DNA from: G965220305 sp965220305
GTDB lineage: Bacteria > Chloroflexota > Dehalococcoidia > Lucifugimonadales > UBA3495
Reading direction: 5' to 3'
DNA length: 64,000 nt
Assembly: GCA_965220305.1 (NCBI GenBank)
Contig: OZ244817.1
Span: forward strand, 3,286,001 to 3,350,000
Every line of letters starts with the position of its first letter. Position 1 is the stretch's first letter. Shown here piece by piece: positions 16,986-25,290 of the stretch. The notes beneath the pieces were generated by a model. The model did not search any database. It saw nothing but the letters and a program-made list of their open reading frames with translations, and was not told where the DNA came from. Both the position numbers and the translations under genes were made by a program.

Positions 16986-17687
16986 ATGCTGTTAGGCTCG
17001 TTCGACTTACTGCTCAGCGACCCGGCCAGTTTCCTACGGCTGACGGTCATTGTTATCTTCTCCGTGGTCGTTGCGGCGACCGTGCACGAGTTCAGCCACG
17101 CGTTGGTCGCCGTGTCCCTTGGCGACAATACGGCCAGAAGGCTGGGCCGACTGAGCCTCAATCCCCTGCGGCACCTGGACCCCGGCGGGTCCCTGATGCT
17201 ATTGGTGGTGGGATTCGGTTGGGCCAAGCCAGTGCCGGTAAACCCCGACAGATTGTCGCGGGGGCGGCTGGGCATGACCTTGGTTGCCGCCGCCGGCCCT
17301 TTGTCCAACCTGGCGCTGGCCTTCCTGGTAGCTATCCCCATCAAGCTGGGCATCCTGGGGTGGGGCAGTCCGGCGCTGGGGAGGGCCACCTACGTGATGA
17401 GCGGGGGCCTGCGTGAGGGCCTCGCCGACATCGTGGGCGTGGTAATTTTCATCAACATACTTCTGGCGGTCTTCAACTTCATTCCCCTGTCTCCTCTGGA
17501 CGGCTCCAGGGTATTGGGGGGCCTGCTCCCGGCGGGAGCGGCGGCCCAGTACCTTCGGTTTGAACGGTATGGTCCGGTAATTTTGATGGGCATCATCCTG
17601 CTGGACTACTCCCTCAATCTGGGAATTATCTGGGGCATAATCGGGCCGATAGTTGGCGGCTTGGTCAGCGCGGCCACCGGCTTCTAA
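16986..17687 (+). CDS. Site-2 protease family (M50) membrane metalloprotease
   Basis: A 233-residue polytopic protein of the short M50 (rhomboid-independent, S2P-like) group. The zinc-binding HEFSHA lies in the first membrane helix (about residues 36-41), and NFIPLSPLDGSRVL (about 157) provides the third ligand Asp. Four to six hydrophobic segments are visible. There is no PDZ domain. Such proteases cut membrane-anchored regulators or other small membrane proteins. Substrate unknown. Confidence 0.9.
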   Translation: MLLGSFDLLLSDPASFLRLTVIVIFSVVVAATVHEFSHALVAVSLGDNTARRLGRLSLNPLRHLDPGGSLMLLVVGFGWAKPVPVNPDRLSRGRLGMTLVAAAGPLSNLALAFLVAIPIKLGILGWGSPALGRATYVMSGGLREGLADIVGVVIFINILLAVFNFIPLSPLDGSRVLGGLLPAGAAAQYLRFERYGPVILMGIILLDYSLNLGIIWGIIGPIVGGLVSAATGF

Positions 17688-17721
17688 GAAGCTATCTAAA
17701 AACTTGGCGAGCAGCCCAACC

Positions 17722-17750
17722 CGTCATTCCGGCGAAGGCCGGAATCCAGG
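17722..17750. repeat. REP-like palindrome
   Basis: CGTCATTCCGGCGAAGGCCG... palindrome. Near-identical copies lie at 46602 and 48755. Confidence 0.7.
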
Positions 17751-17788
17751 ACCTCGGCTAGCGATTGCTGGTGACCTTCCCTCAAAAG

Positions 17789-18000
17789 TTATACCACAGG
17801 CAATAAGAGGTTCCGGTTCATGTTCTGCTTGAACTCCAGCGGGGTCAGGTATCCCAACGAGCTGTGGGGGCGGTCTTGGTTGTAGTCGGTGCGCCAGTCC
17901 CAGGTGAGGGGCCGCGCACCGGCTAAGTCCAGGAACCAGTGCTGGTTGAGACACTCATCCCTGAACTTGCCATTGAAACTCTTGATACACCCATTCTCCG
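17789..18000 (-). pseudogene. IS3-family transposase remnant (C-terminal end of OrfB)
   Basis: Minus strand translation from 18000 to the stop at 17789-17791 gives about 70 residues of an IS3-type integrase-core C-terminus: ENGCIKSFNGKFRDECLN, then WRTDYNQDRPHSSLGYLTP and EFKQNM. The catalytic Glu of DDE corresponds to the first E. The homology stops abruptly at 18000, just before the LLM gene leader, and no N-terminal part is present. It is therefore a fragment with no function. Confidence 0.8.
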
Positions 18001-18063
18001 TTGTCCGGCCTGGGGCACAATGAGCGGTATATAATACCCGGTAGCCTAATAGTGGAGGGACGC

Positions 18064-19098
18064 ATGGCTATTGAGATTGATCTAAGAGTGCCTTCCTGCG
18101 GCCCGGTAACCGAAGTGGCTGACTTCGTGCGGCAATGTGAAGCCGCGGGATTCGACGGCGTCGGCCTATTGGACTCCCAAATGTTGGAGCGCGACGTTTT
18201 CGTCAGCATGGCTCTAGCGGTGCAAGCTACGGAACGCATACGTATCTCGGCTGCTGTCCTGAATCCGATTACCAGGCATCTTTCGGTAACTGCCTCGGCA
18301 GCTAAGACCGTGGCGGAAATGGCCCCCAACCGAGTGCAATTTTGGATCGGTCGCGGCTTCAGCTCGGTGCAGACCGTTGGTGTTCGTCCGGCAACAGTGC
18401 GGCAAATGCGCCGGTCAGTCCTGACCCTCAAGAGCATCCTGGCTGGCGAAGAGATAGCTTTCGACGGGGCCACCAGCCGTATGCGCTACGGCGATTCCTC
18501 CGTTCCTCCCGTGTACATCGCCGCCACCGGTCCCCGCACCATCGAGGTAGCCGGGGAAGTGGCCGACGGGGTGCTTATGCAAGTGGGAATCCACCCGAAG
18601 TCGGTGGAGCTGGCCCTCGAACACCTGGAAATCGGGGCCAAGCGCGCCAACCGAAACCTGGACGATATTGAAGTAGTCCTAACTGCGACAACGGTAATCA
18701 ACGACGATCAAAAGGAAGCGCGGGAGCAGGTACGCCCCCTATGCGCCCAAAGGTTGATCGAGAGCTCCCACGCGCCCTACTTGCGGGCAGCCGGGATGGA
18801 CCCTTCGGGGCTTGAAATTCCCCAGGGATTGCGGGAGCTTTACCCTGACGTGCCCCACGCCGAGGACTGGCAAGAGGCCCGGCGGTTGTGCGCCTTCATG
18901 CCCGACGACTTGCTGGCCGAACTGGCCGACACCATAGGCTTGGTGGGAACCCCCCAGCACTGTATTCAGCAATTGCGCAAGGCTGAGGCCAACGGCATCA
19001 AGCACCTCTACTTGATGACCTCGGAGACGTACCAGTACCCCCATGAGGAGCTGGCGGCGTTCAGGGACACTATCTTCCCCGCCCTAGCCACGGGTTAA
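18064..19098 (+). CDS. LLM-class flavin-dependent oxidoreductase
   Basis: A 344-residue luciferase-like (bacterial luciferase/F420) TIM-barrel protein. The start at 18064 (MAIEIDLRVPS) has GGAGGG 4-6 bases upstream, and the longer frame from 18001 is leader. Motifs: CEAAGFDGVGLLDSQ (about residue 30), RIRISAAVLNP, QFWIGRGFSS and PVYIAATGPRTIEVAGEVADG (about 150-170). It probably uses FMN or F420 to oxidise a small organic molecule. TATAAT at 18030-18035 may be its -10. The promoter region abuts an IS3 fragment. Confidence 0.88.
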   Translation: MAIEIDLRVPSCGPVTEVADFVRQCEAAGFDGVGLLDSQMLERDVFVSMALAVQATERIRISAAVLNPITRHLSVTASAAKTVAEMAPNRVQFWIGRGFSSVQTVGVRPATVRQMRRSVLTLKSILAGEEIAFDGATSRMRYGDSSVPPVYIAATGPRTIEVAGEVADGVLMQVGIHPKSVELALEHLEIGAKRANRNLDDIEVVLTATTVINDDQKEAREQVRPLCAQRLIESSHAPYLRAAGMDPSGLEIPQGLRELYPDVPHAEDWQEARRLCAFMPDDLLAELADTIGLVGTPQHCIQQLRKAEANGIKHLYLMTSETYQYPHEELAAFRDTIFPALATG

Positions 19099-19140
19099 CG
19101 CCGACGGTGGGCGGCATGGTTTTGGCCCCTTTTCCGTTGG

Positions 19141-20568
19141 ATGCCGATGGACGATGATAGAGGGAACCTGCCGGTGCGCTGGGAAACAGTGGGGCAGATG
19201 ACCAGCTTCGGCCTGTGCATCCTGGTTGCCGCCTTCGGGTTGGCTTTGGCAGCATGTGATCTCTCTGACGCTGGACCAAGTGACCACGCTCCGCTGTTCG
19301 TCACAGCCGAGCCTCCTGGTGCGACTCCCACTCCCACGACCGGCGTCAGCCCCGTCGAGAGGTCAGGACCCTCTCAGCCAGCCAAGCCGGTTGCCTCGAC
19401 ACCATCTGCCGGAGGCAGTCCGAAGGAGGAGCCAACCGCAACAACCCCGCTTCCCACCGAGTCTGCTGACCCCGGACCTCTCAAACCTATGGGTATCTCT
19501 CGGGCGTTCCCCTTGCTGAGTTTCAAGCGCCTAACGAACCTGGCCCAACCGCCCAATGGCAGCAACCTTCTGTTTGTGGCCGAACAGGAGGGGACCATTG
19601 CCGCCTTCCCCAACGACCCTCAGGCTGCCGAGGCTTTCCTTTTTCTGGACATCAGGGACCGGGTTAGCGCCGACGGGAATGAGGAGGGATTGCTGGGGTT
19701 GGCCTTCGACCCCGGCTACGTCGACAATGGCCGGTTCTATGTCTACTACTCTGCCGCTAGCCCCAGAAGGTCTGTGCTGTCCCGCTTCATCACTAGTCGG
19801 GAGAATCCAGGCGTCGCCGATCCCGGCAGCGAAGTCGTCATAATGGAGATCCCCCAGCCCTATAGCAACCACAACGGCGGTCAACTCGCTTTTGGCCTGG
19901 ACGGCTATCTTTACCTGGGACTAGGCGACGGCGGCAGCGCGGGCGCCCCCCAGTCCAACGGCCAAAACCTGGGCACGTTGTTGGGTTCGGTCATCCGGAT
20001 AGACGTTTCTTTGGAGACGGACCAGCCGGGGTACAGGATACCGGAGGACAATCCCTTTACCGGGATAGAGGGAGCCAGGGGAGAGATTTGGGCGTATGGG
20101 CTGCGCAACCCTTGGCGGTTTTCCTTCGACCGGGATACCGGCGCTCTGTGGCTGGGAGACGTGGGCCAACACCTGTGGGAGGAAGTCAACAAGATCAAAA
20201 TGGGGCGAAACTACGGCTGGAACACGATGGAAGGGGCCCACTGCTTCAAACCAAAGTCCGGGTGCGACGCCACGGGCTTGGAGCTACCATTGCTTGCATA
20301 CAGCAGCGAGGAGGGATGTTCGGTAATCGGAGGTTACGTGTACCGAGGCCCACGGCTACCGTCCCTGACCGGGGCTTACGTCTACGCCGATTACTGCGCA
20401 GGGAGCATTTGGGCCCTGAGGGAGAGGCAGGGCTCGGTGATCGACCAACGCCTGGTCGCTAGCCTCGGCAAGTTGGTCACGTCTTTCGGCGAGGACCGGG
20501 AAGGCAACCTTTACATCCTGAGCCGCAATTCCGGCATATACGAGTTAACGGAGTTGGAAGCGCCTTAG
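19141..20568 (+). CDS. PQQ-type sugar dehydrogenase lipoprotein (GSDH family)
   Basis: A 475-residue six-bladed beta-propeller of the glucose/sorbosone dehydrogenase family. N-terminal: a hydrophobic stretch ending LALAAC (lipobox, Cys about residue 39), then a Pro/Thr-rich linker to about residue 120. Propeller motifs: GLLGLAFDPGY, YSNHNGGQLAFGLDGYLYLGLGDGG, EIWAYGLRNPWRFSFD, GDVGQHLWEEVNKI and YVYRGPRLPSLTGAYVYADYC. The start is uncertain: Met at 19198 (MTSFGLCIL) would give a normal signal peptide, and neither site has a strong ribosome-binding site. Probably anchored on the outer face of the membrane. Confidence 0.88.
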   Translation: MPMDDDRGNLPVRWETVGQMTSFGLCILVAAFGLALAACDLSDAGPSDHAPLFVTAEPPGATPTPTTGVSPVERSGPSQPAKPVASTPSAGGSPKEEPTATTPLPTESADPGPLKPMGISRAFPLLSFKRLTNLAQPPNGSNLLFVAEQEGTIAAFPNDPQAAEAFLFLDIRDRVSADGNEEGLLGLAFDPGYVDNGRFYVYYSAASPRRSVLSRFITSRENPGVADPGSEVVIMEIPQPYSNHNGGQLAFGLDGYLYLGLGDGGSAGAPQSNGQNLGTLLGSVIRIDVSLETDQPGYRIPEDNPFTGIEGARGEIWAYGLRNPWRFSFDRDTGALWLGDVGQHLWEEVNKIKMGRNYGWNTMEGAHCFKPKSGCDATGLELPLLAYSSEEGCSVIGGYVYRGPRLPSLTGAYVYADYCAGSIWALRERQGSVIDQRLVASLGKLVTSFGEDREGNLYILSRNSGIYELTELEAP

Positions 20569-20739
20569 ACTCCCTCAGCTAGTTGATCACTTACTCCGAA
20601 GTATGGCCCCTCTTTGAGGTGGCACCAAGAATTCGGACTGCGCTTAGGTGAGGGTTAGCTGCTTCTGCCAAAGACCTCGGTCTGCTATACTTGGGCTACT
20701 CCTCATCGCCAATACTTCATAGCACCGGCAGGGAAAATT

Positions 20740-21108
20740 ATGACCACTGAACGTCGAAAAGGGACCGTTTCCCTTCGCCAGGTTAGCGGATCAGCCCGGT
20801 CCAGAAAGGTCAGAGTGGACCTGGGAGAGGAATCTTCGTTTGCCGCCCTTCCCGCTCCGGTGAAAGTGGGCGACGCTTCGTACTTCTTGGTGCGGGGACG
20901 TGACGGATATAAGCTGCTCTCGACGGTATGCCCGCATCAAGGCGGGGAGATTATGGACGAGGGGGACGATCTCTTCGTCTGCGATGGGCACGGTTGGCAA
21001 TACGAGAAGGGCGAAGGCGGCTGCACCAACCGGCCCGACTTCCGTATGAAGGCGTTCCTGGTCACGGTGCAAAACGACCACCTAATCGCACTGGTGCCGG
21101 ACGAATAG
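20740..21108 (+). CDS. Rieske [2Fe-2S] domain protein
   Basis: A 122-residue small Rieske protein. Cluster motifs are CPHQGG (about residue 65) and CDGHGWQ (about 84), giving the two Cys and two His ligands. It has no membrane anchor, so it resembles ferredoxin-type Rieske subunits of oxygenases or nitrite reductase small subunits. It stands alone with no oxygenase subunit next to it. Electron-transfer partner unknown. Confidence 0.88.
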   Translation: MTTERRKGTVSLRQVSGSARSRKVRVDLGEESSFAALPAPVKVGDASYFLVRGRDGYKLLSTVCPHQGGEIMDEGDDLFVCDGHGWQYEKGEGGCTNRPDFRMKAFLVTVQNDHLIALVPDE

Positions 21109-21208
21109 ACTACTTACCCCACACGCCCCGATGAACGCGCACCAAACACCAGGGTCAGCTCCCGCGCTAGCCGACCACCCGGCGCATTGGGTTAAAGGCC
21201 AACAAGAA

Positions 21209-21244
21209 ACCCCGCTCCGGCAAGGGCAAGTCCCGGAGCGGGGC
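21209..21244 (-). terminator. Terminator of the amidohydrolase gene
   Basis: Minus strand CGCCCCGCTCCGG ... CCGGAGCGGGG hairpin followed by TTTCTTGTT, 29 bases past the stop at 21273. Confidence 0.75.
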
Positions 21245-21272
21245 GATTCACCGTAATAGTGTCTAGGCAGGG

Positions 21273-22949
21273 CTACCCTACCATGTCATAGCTCCTCAGC
21301 AGCTTGCCGGGCAGCGCCCCAGTGCATTCGTTCTCCACGAAGGTAACGGCGCCGTTAACCAGGATGTAGCGGATCCCGGTTGGCTTTTGCACCAACCGCT
21401 TCTCACCGCCGGGGAAGTCAGTCTCGAACCGCGGCTTGTCGTACAGCAGCCCTAGTTCATCCATGTTGTAGATCATCACATCGGCCCAGTCGCCAACACG
21501 TAGGGTGCCGCGGCCCTTCATGTCCGAGAACCAGGCCGGTAGCGCGCTCATCTTCTGGTGGGCCTGCTCCAAGGTCATCAAGCTATTGTCCCTAATCCAG
21601 TGTCCCAGGAAATAGACGGGCCACACGCTGTTGACCAGGAACCTGGTGTGAGCGCCGCCGTCGGACACCGATATGTGGACAGAGGGGTCCACCAGCCTTT
21701 CGGCCCTGGCGTCGTCGCCTTGCCCCCCCGCAGGGTGGGCGAATTCGGTTTCCAGGTCTTCGTCCAACGCAATGTCAATGAAGGCGTCCAGCGGGTGTTT
21801 GCCCTCGGCTTCAGCGATGTCGGCAATGGACAACCCCTCGTACTTGAGGTTCCGCTCCAGGGCCACCTCCACAACTTGCAACTGCGTCCAGTCGGTCCTG
21901 GCGTGTGGGCGGTCCAGAACGTCGCGCTTCATGCCGTCGCGAATTCCGTCCTCGGATAGCTTGGCGATCCGCTCCTCCTTGGTGCCGACGAGCGGTTGCA
22001 CCCAGTTGGGCATGTAGTCGAACAAGTTGTACTCGGAGAGCTTGAACTCGGCGATGGTCGGCACCGAGCCCAGCTGCGCCAAGACGGGAAGCCCCTCTTC
22101 TCGGACTTCCTTCAGCCAAGTGTAGCCCTCCTCGTCTCCCAGCGCTACATGCAACGGACGCCCGCTCATCCGGACCATTTCCGCCAACATTTCGCGTTGG
22201 CCGGCGCGGTCGTCGGAGATGCCGATGGTCCACCCCAGGTGCCCCACGCCGAACTCGCTCAGGACCTGGGATAAGGCGTAGAACTCCTCCGGGGAAGCCA
22301 CATGGCTGGGCAACCAGCTTCCATCTTCCGGACGGTCTTCCAGGTTCTTGTCGGCGGATAGCCCGAACGCCCCGGCCTTCATGGAGTCGTACAGGATCTG
22401 CTTCATCTGGTTCAACTCGGCCTCGGTGACGGAGGTCCGTTGCCGGGCCGGTATCATGCCCAGGACGTAGGCCCGCAGCGGCGAGAAGGGCACCAGCGCG
22501 CCAACGTTGACCCCCAAGCCCTGGCGGTCAAGGCTGTCCATGTATTCAGGGAAGGTCTCCCAGTCCCAGCGCATTCCCTGACGCATCGATTCCAGAGGTA
22601 TGGCCTCGATGCGGTTCATCATGCGCATGTTCAGGTCCCGGTCCTCGGGCCGAGTCGGCGCGAATCCAAAGCCGCACTGTCCGACGGTTAGGGAGGTTAC
22701 GCCAAACCAACCGGATAGAGACGCATAGGGGTCCCAGTTGAGTTGGGCGTCGTAGTGCGTATGCAGGTCTACCGCCCCCGGCGCCACAATGCAGCCGCTG
22801 GCATCCAACTCCTTGGCGCCCCCAGAGGATATTCGGCCACTGATCATGGCCACGCGCCCATCCTTGATCCCAACGTCGGCGCGGATGCGGGGAAGTCCGG
22901 TCCCGTCGATTACGGTCCCACCACGAATTACCAAATCAAACTCGGGCAT
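21273..22949 (-). CDS. N-acyl-D-amino-acid deacylase family amidohydrolase
   Basis: A 558-residue amidohydrolase of the D-aminoacylase group. The start at 22949 (MPEFDLVIRGG) has GGAGG 7 bases upstream. Features: GTVIDGTG, the metal-binding DLHTHYDAQ (about residues 62-70), GQCGFGFAP (a Cys ligand position in the family, about 95), and the C-terminal SDGGAHTRF with catalytic Asp. It hydrolyses N-acyl-D-amino acids or a related amide in family members. The exact substrate is unassigned. This type is abundant in SAR202-like Chloroflexota (recollection, not tested). Confidence 0.88.
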   Translation of the reverse strand: MPEFDLVIRGGTVIDGTGLPRIRADVGIKDGRVAMISGRISSGGAKELDASGCIVAPGAVDLHTHYDAQLNWDPYASLSGWFGVTSLTVGQCGFGFAPTRPEDRDLNMRMMNRIEAIPLESMRQGMRWDWETFPEYMDSLDRQGLGVNVGALVPFSPLRAYVLGMIPARQRTSVTEAELNQMKQILYDSMKAGAFGLSADKNLEDRPEDGSWLPSHVASPEEFYALSQVLSEFGVGHLGWTIGISDDRAGQREMLAEMVRMSGRPLHVALGDEEGYTWLKEVREEGLPVLAQLGSVPTIAEFKLSEYNLFDYMPNWVQPLVGTKEERIAKLSEDGIRDGMKRDVLDRPHARTDWTQLQVVEVALERNLKYEGLSIADIAEAEGKHPLDAFIDIALDEDLETEFAHPAGGQGDDARAERLVDPSVHISVSDGGAHTRFLVNSVWPVYFLGHWIRDNSLMTLEQAHQKMSALPAWFSDMKGRGTLRVGDWADVMIYNMDELGLLYDKPRFETDFPGGEKRLVQKPTGIRYILVNGAVTFVENECTGALPGKLLRSYDMVG

Positions 22950-23199
22950 ACAGTTGCCTCCAACGACAATTGATGACGATTTCAACTTGCTCCGTCTAAC
23001 GACATGAGCAACTTGGGTTCAGCCGAGTGTAAGTCTCTCAAACATTCATGTCAATGATTCCTACGGAATGCAGTCATAAGTTGTGCTTCACCCACAGATT
23101 CGCCTCCGCTATCAAAAACTTGCAAGACATCCCGCAACTCCATCCACCTCCCTGGATAGGGCTATCGCATTTGGACTGTTCTGGCCTAAAATAGGGCTT

Positions 23200-24234
23200 A
23201 TGCAGTCAGGTCGGTTGCAATTCGGTGATTGGGAAGAAGCCTTGGAGTACCACTTCCAGGAGGGGCTGACCGACGGATTACCCGTCGTTCCACCCACTCC
23301 GGAACGGGTCCAAGCCTTGTTGGACTACTGCGGACTGGCGCCGGGGGACATCCTGGGCACCGAGGGAATCCGACGTAAGCAGTTCCCCGCAGAGAAGGTG
23401 GCGGTCAGCGCAGTAATGGCCGGCTGCCTGCCAGAGTATTTCCCGGTAGTCGTGGCGGCGGTATCGGCAGTCTGCGACCGGTCCTACAACTTCCACGCCG
23501 GTAGCACGTCCACCAACGGCATCGCTAACCTGGTGTTGGTCAGCGGCCCCTACGCCTCCCTAATCGGCATGAATTCCGGCGTCAACCTTATGGGGAACGG
23601 GAACCGGCCCAACGCCGCCATCGGGCGAGCCATCAACCTGATGAAGGCCAACTTCTACGGTTCAGTGGCCCAGGAAATGGACAAGAGCACCCTCGGCCAC
23701 GCCGGTAAGTACAGCTTCTGCTTCGCCGAGGACCTGGAGACGAGTCCCTGGCCGTCTTTGGCCGAATCGAAGGGCTTCCAGCCAAACTCCAGCACCGTCA
23801 CCATGGTCGCTGCCAACGCGCCATTGCAGCTAGAGGCCCACGGCGACCGGGACTCCGAAGGTTTCTTGACCGCCGCCGCCCATGCCATGCTGGGGTTCGG
23901 GCCTCGGTTATCGGAGCTGGTGTTGGTAGTCAGCCAGGAACTGATGGCCTATGTGGCGGCCTCCGGCTGGAGTCGCGTTCAGGTCGCCGAGTTCCTCTAC
24001 GAAAAGACCTTGCGGCCCGCCGGGGAGTGGGACCACTGGCGGCGTATGAACAGGCTTCCGCCGGAGGCAGACCGCCAGCAGTTGATTGGGTCAGTAGCCA
24101 GCCCCGACAGGATAACCGTTGTGCCGGCAGGGGGCGACGCCGGGGAGTTCATGGCCATCATTACCTCGTGGGGCAGCAGCCGTTCAGTCACCAGGGAGAT
24201 AGCCGAACCGAGACAGGAGGAGAACCGGGCATGA
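23200..24234 (+). CDS. Conserved protein coupled to the UGSC selenoprotein gene
   Basis: A 344-residue protein from Met at 23200 (MQSGRLQFGDWEEALEY). The reading frame continues upstream to 23083, but that part has no coding character. Blocks that look conserved: EGLTDGLPVVPPTPERV (about residue 19), RKQFPAEKVAVSAVMAGC, GSTSTNGIANLVLVSGPYA and NGNRPNAAIGRAINLM. Four scattered Cys are present. I know no assigned enzymatic role. The stop overlaps the next gene's start in ATGA, so the two are translationally coupled. The partner is a UGSC-type redox protein, so this subunit may bind the substrate that the Sec centre acts on (inference). Confidence 0.78.
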   Translation: MQSGRLQFGDWEEALEYHFQEGLTDGLPVVPPTPERVQALLDYCGLAPGDILGTEGIRRKQFPAEKVAVSAVMAGCLPEYFPVVVAAVSAVCDRSYNFHAGSTSTNGIANLVLVSGPYASLIGMNSGVNLMGNGNRPNAAIGRAINLMKANFYGSVAQEMDKSTLGHAGKYSFCFAEDLETSPWPSLAESKGFQPNSSTVTMVAANAPLQLEAHGDRDSEGFLTAAAHAMLGFGPRLSELVLVVSQELMAYVAASGWSRVQVAEFLYEKTLRPAGEWDHWRRMNRLPPEADRQQLIGSVASPDRITVVPAGGDAGEFMAIITSWGSSRSVTREIAEPRQEENRA

Positions 24235-24761
24235 CTAGCATTTACACTCTCGACCCCAGAGACGAGGCCCAACCGTCGCAGGCGGTGCTGGCTACCCGCC
24301 CGGCCAGCCTGGACGGCAAGGTGCTGGGACTGCTGTCCAACAACAAGCCCCACTCGGAAGACCTGATGCGGATGATAGCCAACATCATCGGCGAGCGCTA
24401 CTCGCTGCAGGAGGTGGTAGAGTACAACAAGGGCGGCCATCAGTGGCCCGCCGACCCTTCCGGGCTGGAGGAGTTGGCCCGCCGCTGCGACGTGATGATA
24501 CATGCCACAGCCGAATGAGGGTCCTGCACCTCGTGCAGTGTGCACGACGCGATGGAGATGGAGCTGCTGGGAGTGGCCTCCACAGTCCTGACGACCAGAC
24601 CCTTCGTGAGCCAGGCCCGCGCCATGGCTCGAATACGCGGCGATGCCGATTACGGTTTAGCCATAATCGATCACCCCATTGTCACCCTGACCCACGAAGA
24701 GCTGATAGAGCGGGCCGCCGTCGCCGCCCCTCAAGCGATGCGCCACCTGCTCGACCGGTGA
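24231..24761 (+). CDS. UGSC family selenoprotein (in-frame UGA read as Sec)
   Basis: The reading frame from ATG 24231 (MTSIYTLDPRDEAQP, with AGGAGG upstream) runs 95 codons to TGA at 24516-24518. It then continues in the same frame, as GSCTSCSVHDAMEMELLG, to a TGA stop at 24759-24761. Read through, it gives 176 residues with the motif ATAE-U-GSC at position 96, exactly the UGSC motif after which this selenoprotein family is named. The downstream half (STVLTTRPFVSQARAMARI, IDHPIVTLTHEELIERA) is as well conserved in style as the upstream half, which argues against a simple stop. The Sec-Gly-Ser-Cys site suggests a thiol/selenol redox centre. selA, selB, selC and selD are not in this window. An automatic gene caller would split it or drop the C-terminal half. 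Confidence 0.8.
24521..24548 (+). promoter_or_regulatory. Candidate bacterial SECIS stem-loop
   Basis: Directly after the UGA, GTCCTGCAC (24521-24529) pairs with GTGCACGAC (24540-24548) with one mismatch around a 10-base loop. A shorter alternative is CTGCAC/GTGCAG with a 3-base loop. Position fits a SECIS element inside the coding sequence, but the loop is closer to the UGA than in E. coli fdhF. Confidence 0.35.
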
Positions 24762-25290
24762 CCGCAGCCATAGGGAGGCTACCTGCCAGGATTGACTGCT
24801 GCGGTTTACCACCTCGCCAGGGGTCTATTCTGGTGGATCGATTACAATGCCCGGGTGGATGTCCGCCCGGAAGCGTCCAACCACTTCATCGATTCCCGCC
24901 ACTTCCACCAGTTAAAGAGCCCCTTCCCGCGTTCACACCTAACCCTACCACGAATTTCCCACCAATACCGGCGACCGACGGCGTCGCTACCTTCGGCGGT
25001 CCATTGGTCGCGCCGGCACCGCTGGCCCCAATGCAACTTGAACTGACCTCAGCCCAACAGCCGTCCCAAATGGCGGAGTTGCCCTCGATACCGACCCAGT
25101 GCTGGAAGACTCGGTGGTTACCCAAGTTCCGGATGTTCTCCCGGATTACAACCGTGAACAGTAGCTAGATTGGGTGGACGCCGAGGAAGGGGCATCGCCG
25201 ATTCTCTTGAAAACGGCAGGTCAAAGTCAATTGCGTTACCCTGTAACGAACCCTGAGAGGGTGTGGAGAGTTCCCTACTTTTGAAAGATT
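24762..25290. other. Intergenic, no gene assigned
   Basis: 529 bases. One plus-strand frame is Pro-rich (FPPLPPVKEPLPAF) and could be a decayed low-complexity tail, but no family is recognised. GAGAGGGTGTGGAGAG at about 25255 resembles the end of the MITE at 35374. Confidence 0.35.

Noticed and set aside
16885..16995. 36-codon frame (MTVNHPSLPLPP...) between the acidic-tail protein and the M50 gene
   Set aside because: No ribosome-binding site, no family resemblance, too short to support.
17955..18473. 172-codon minus-strand frame over the LLM gene
   Set aside because: It is the antisense shadow of a clear luciferase-like gene. Only its first part overlaps the IS3 fragment, and in another frame.
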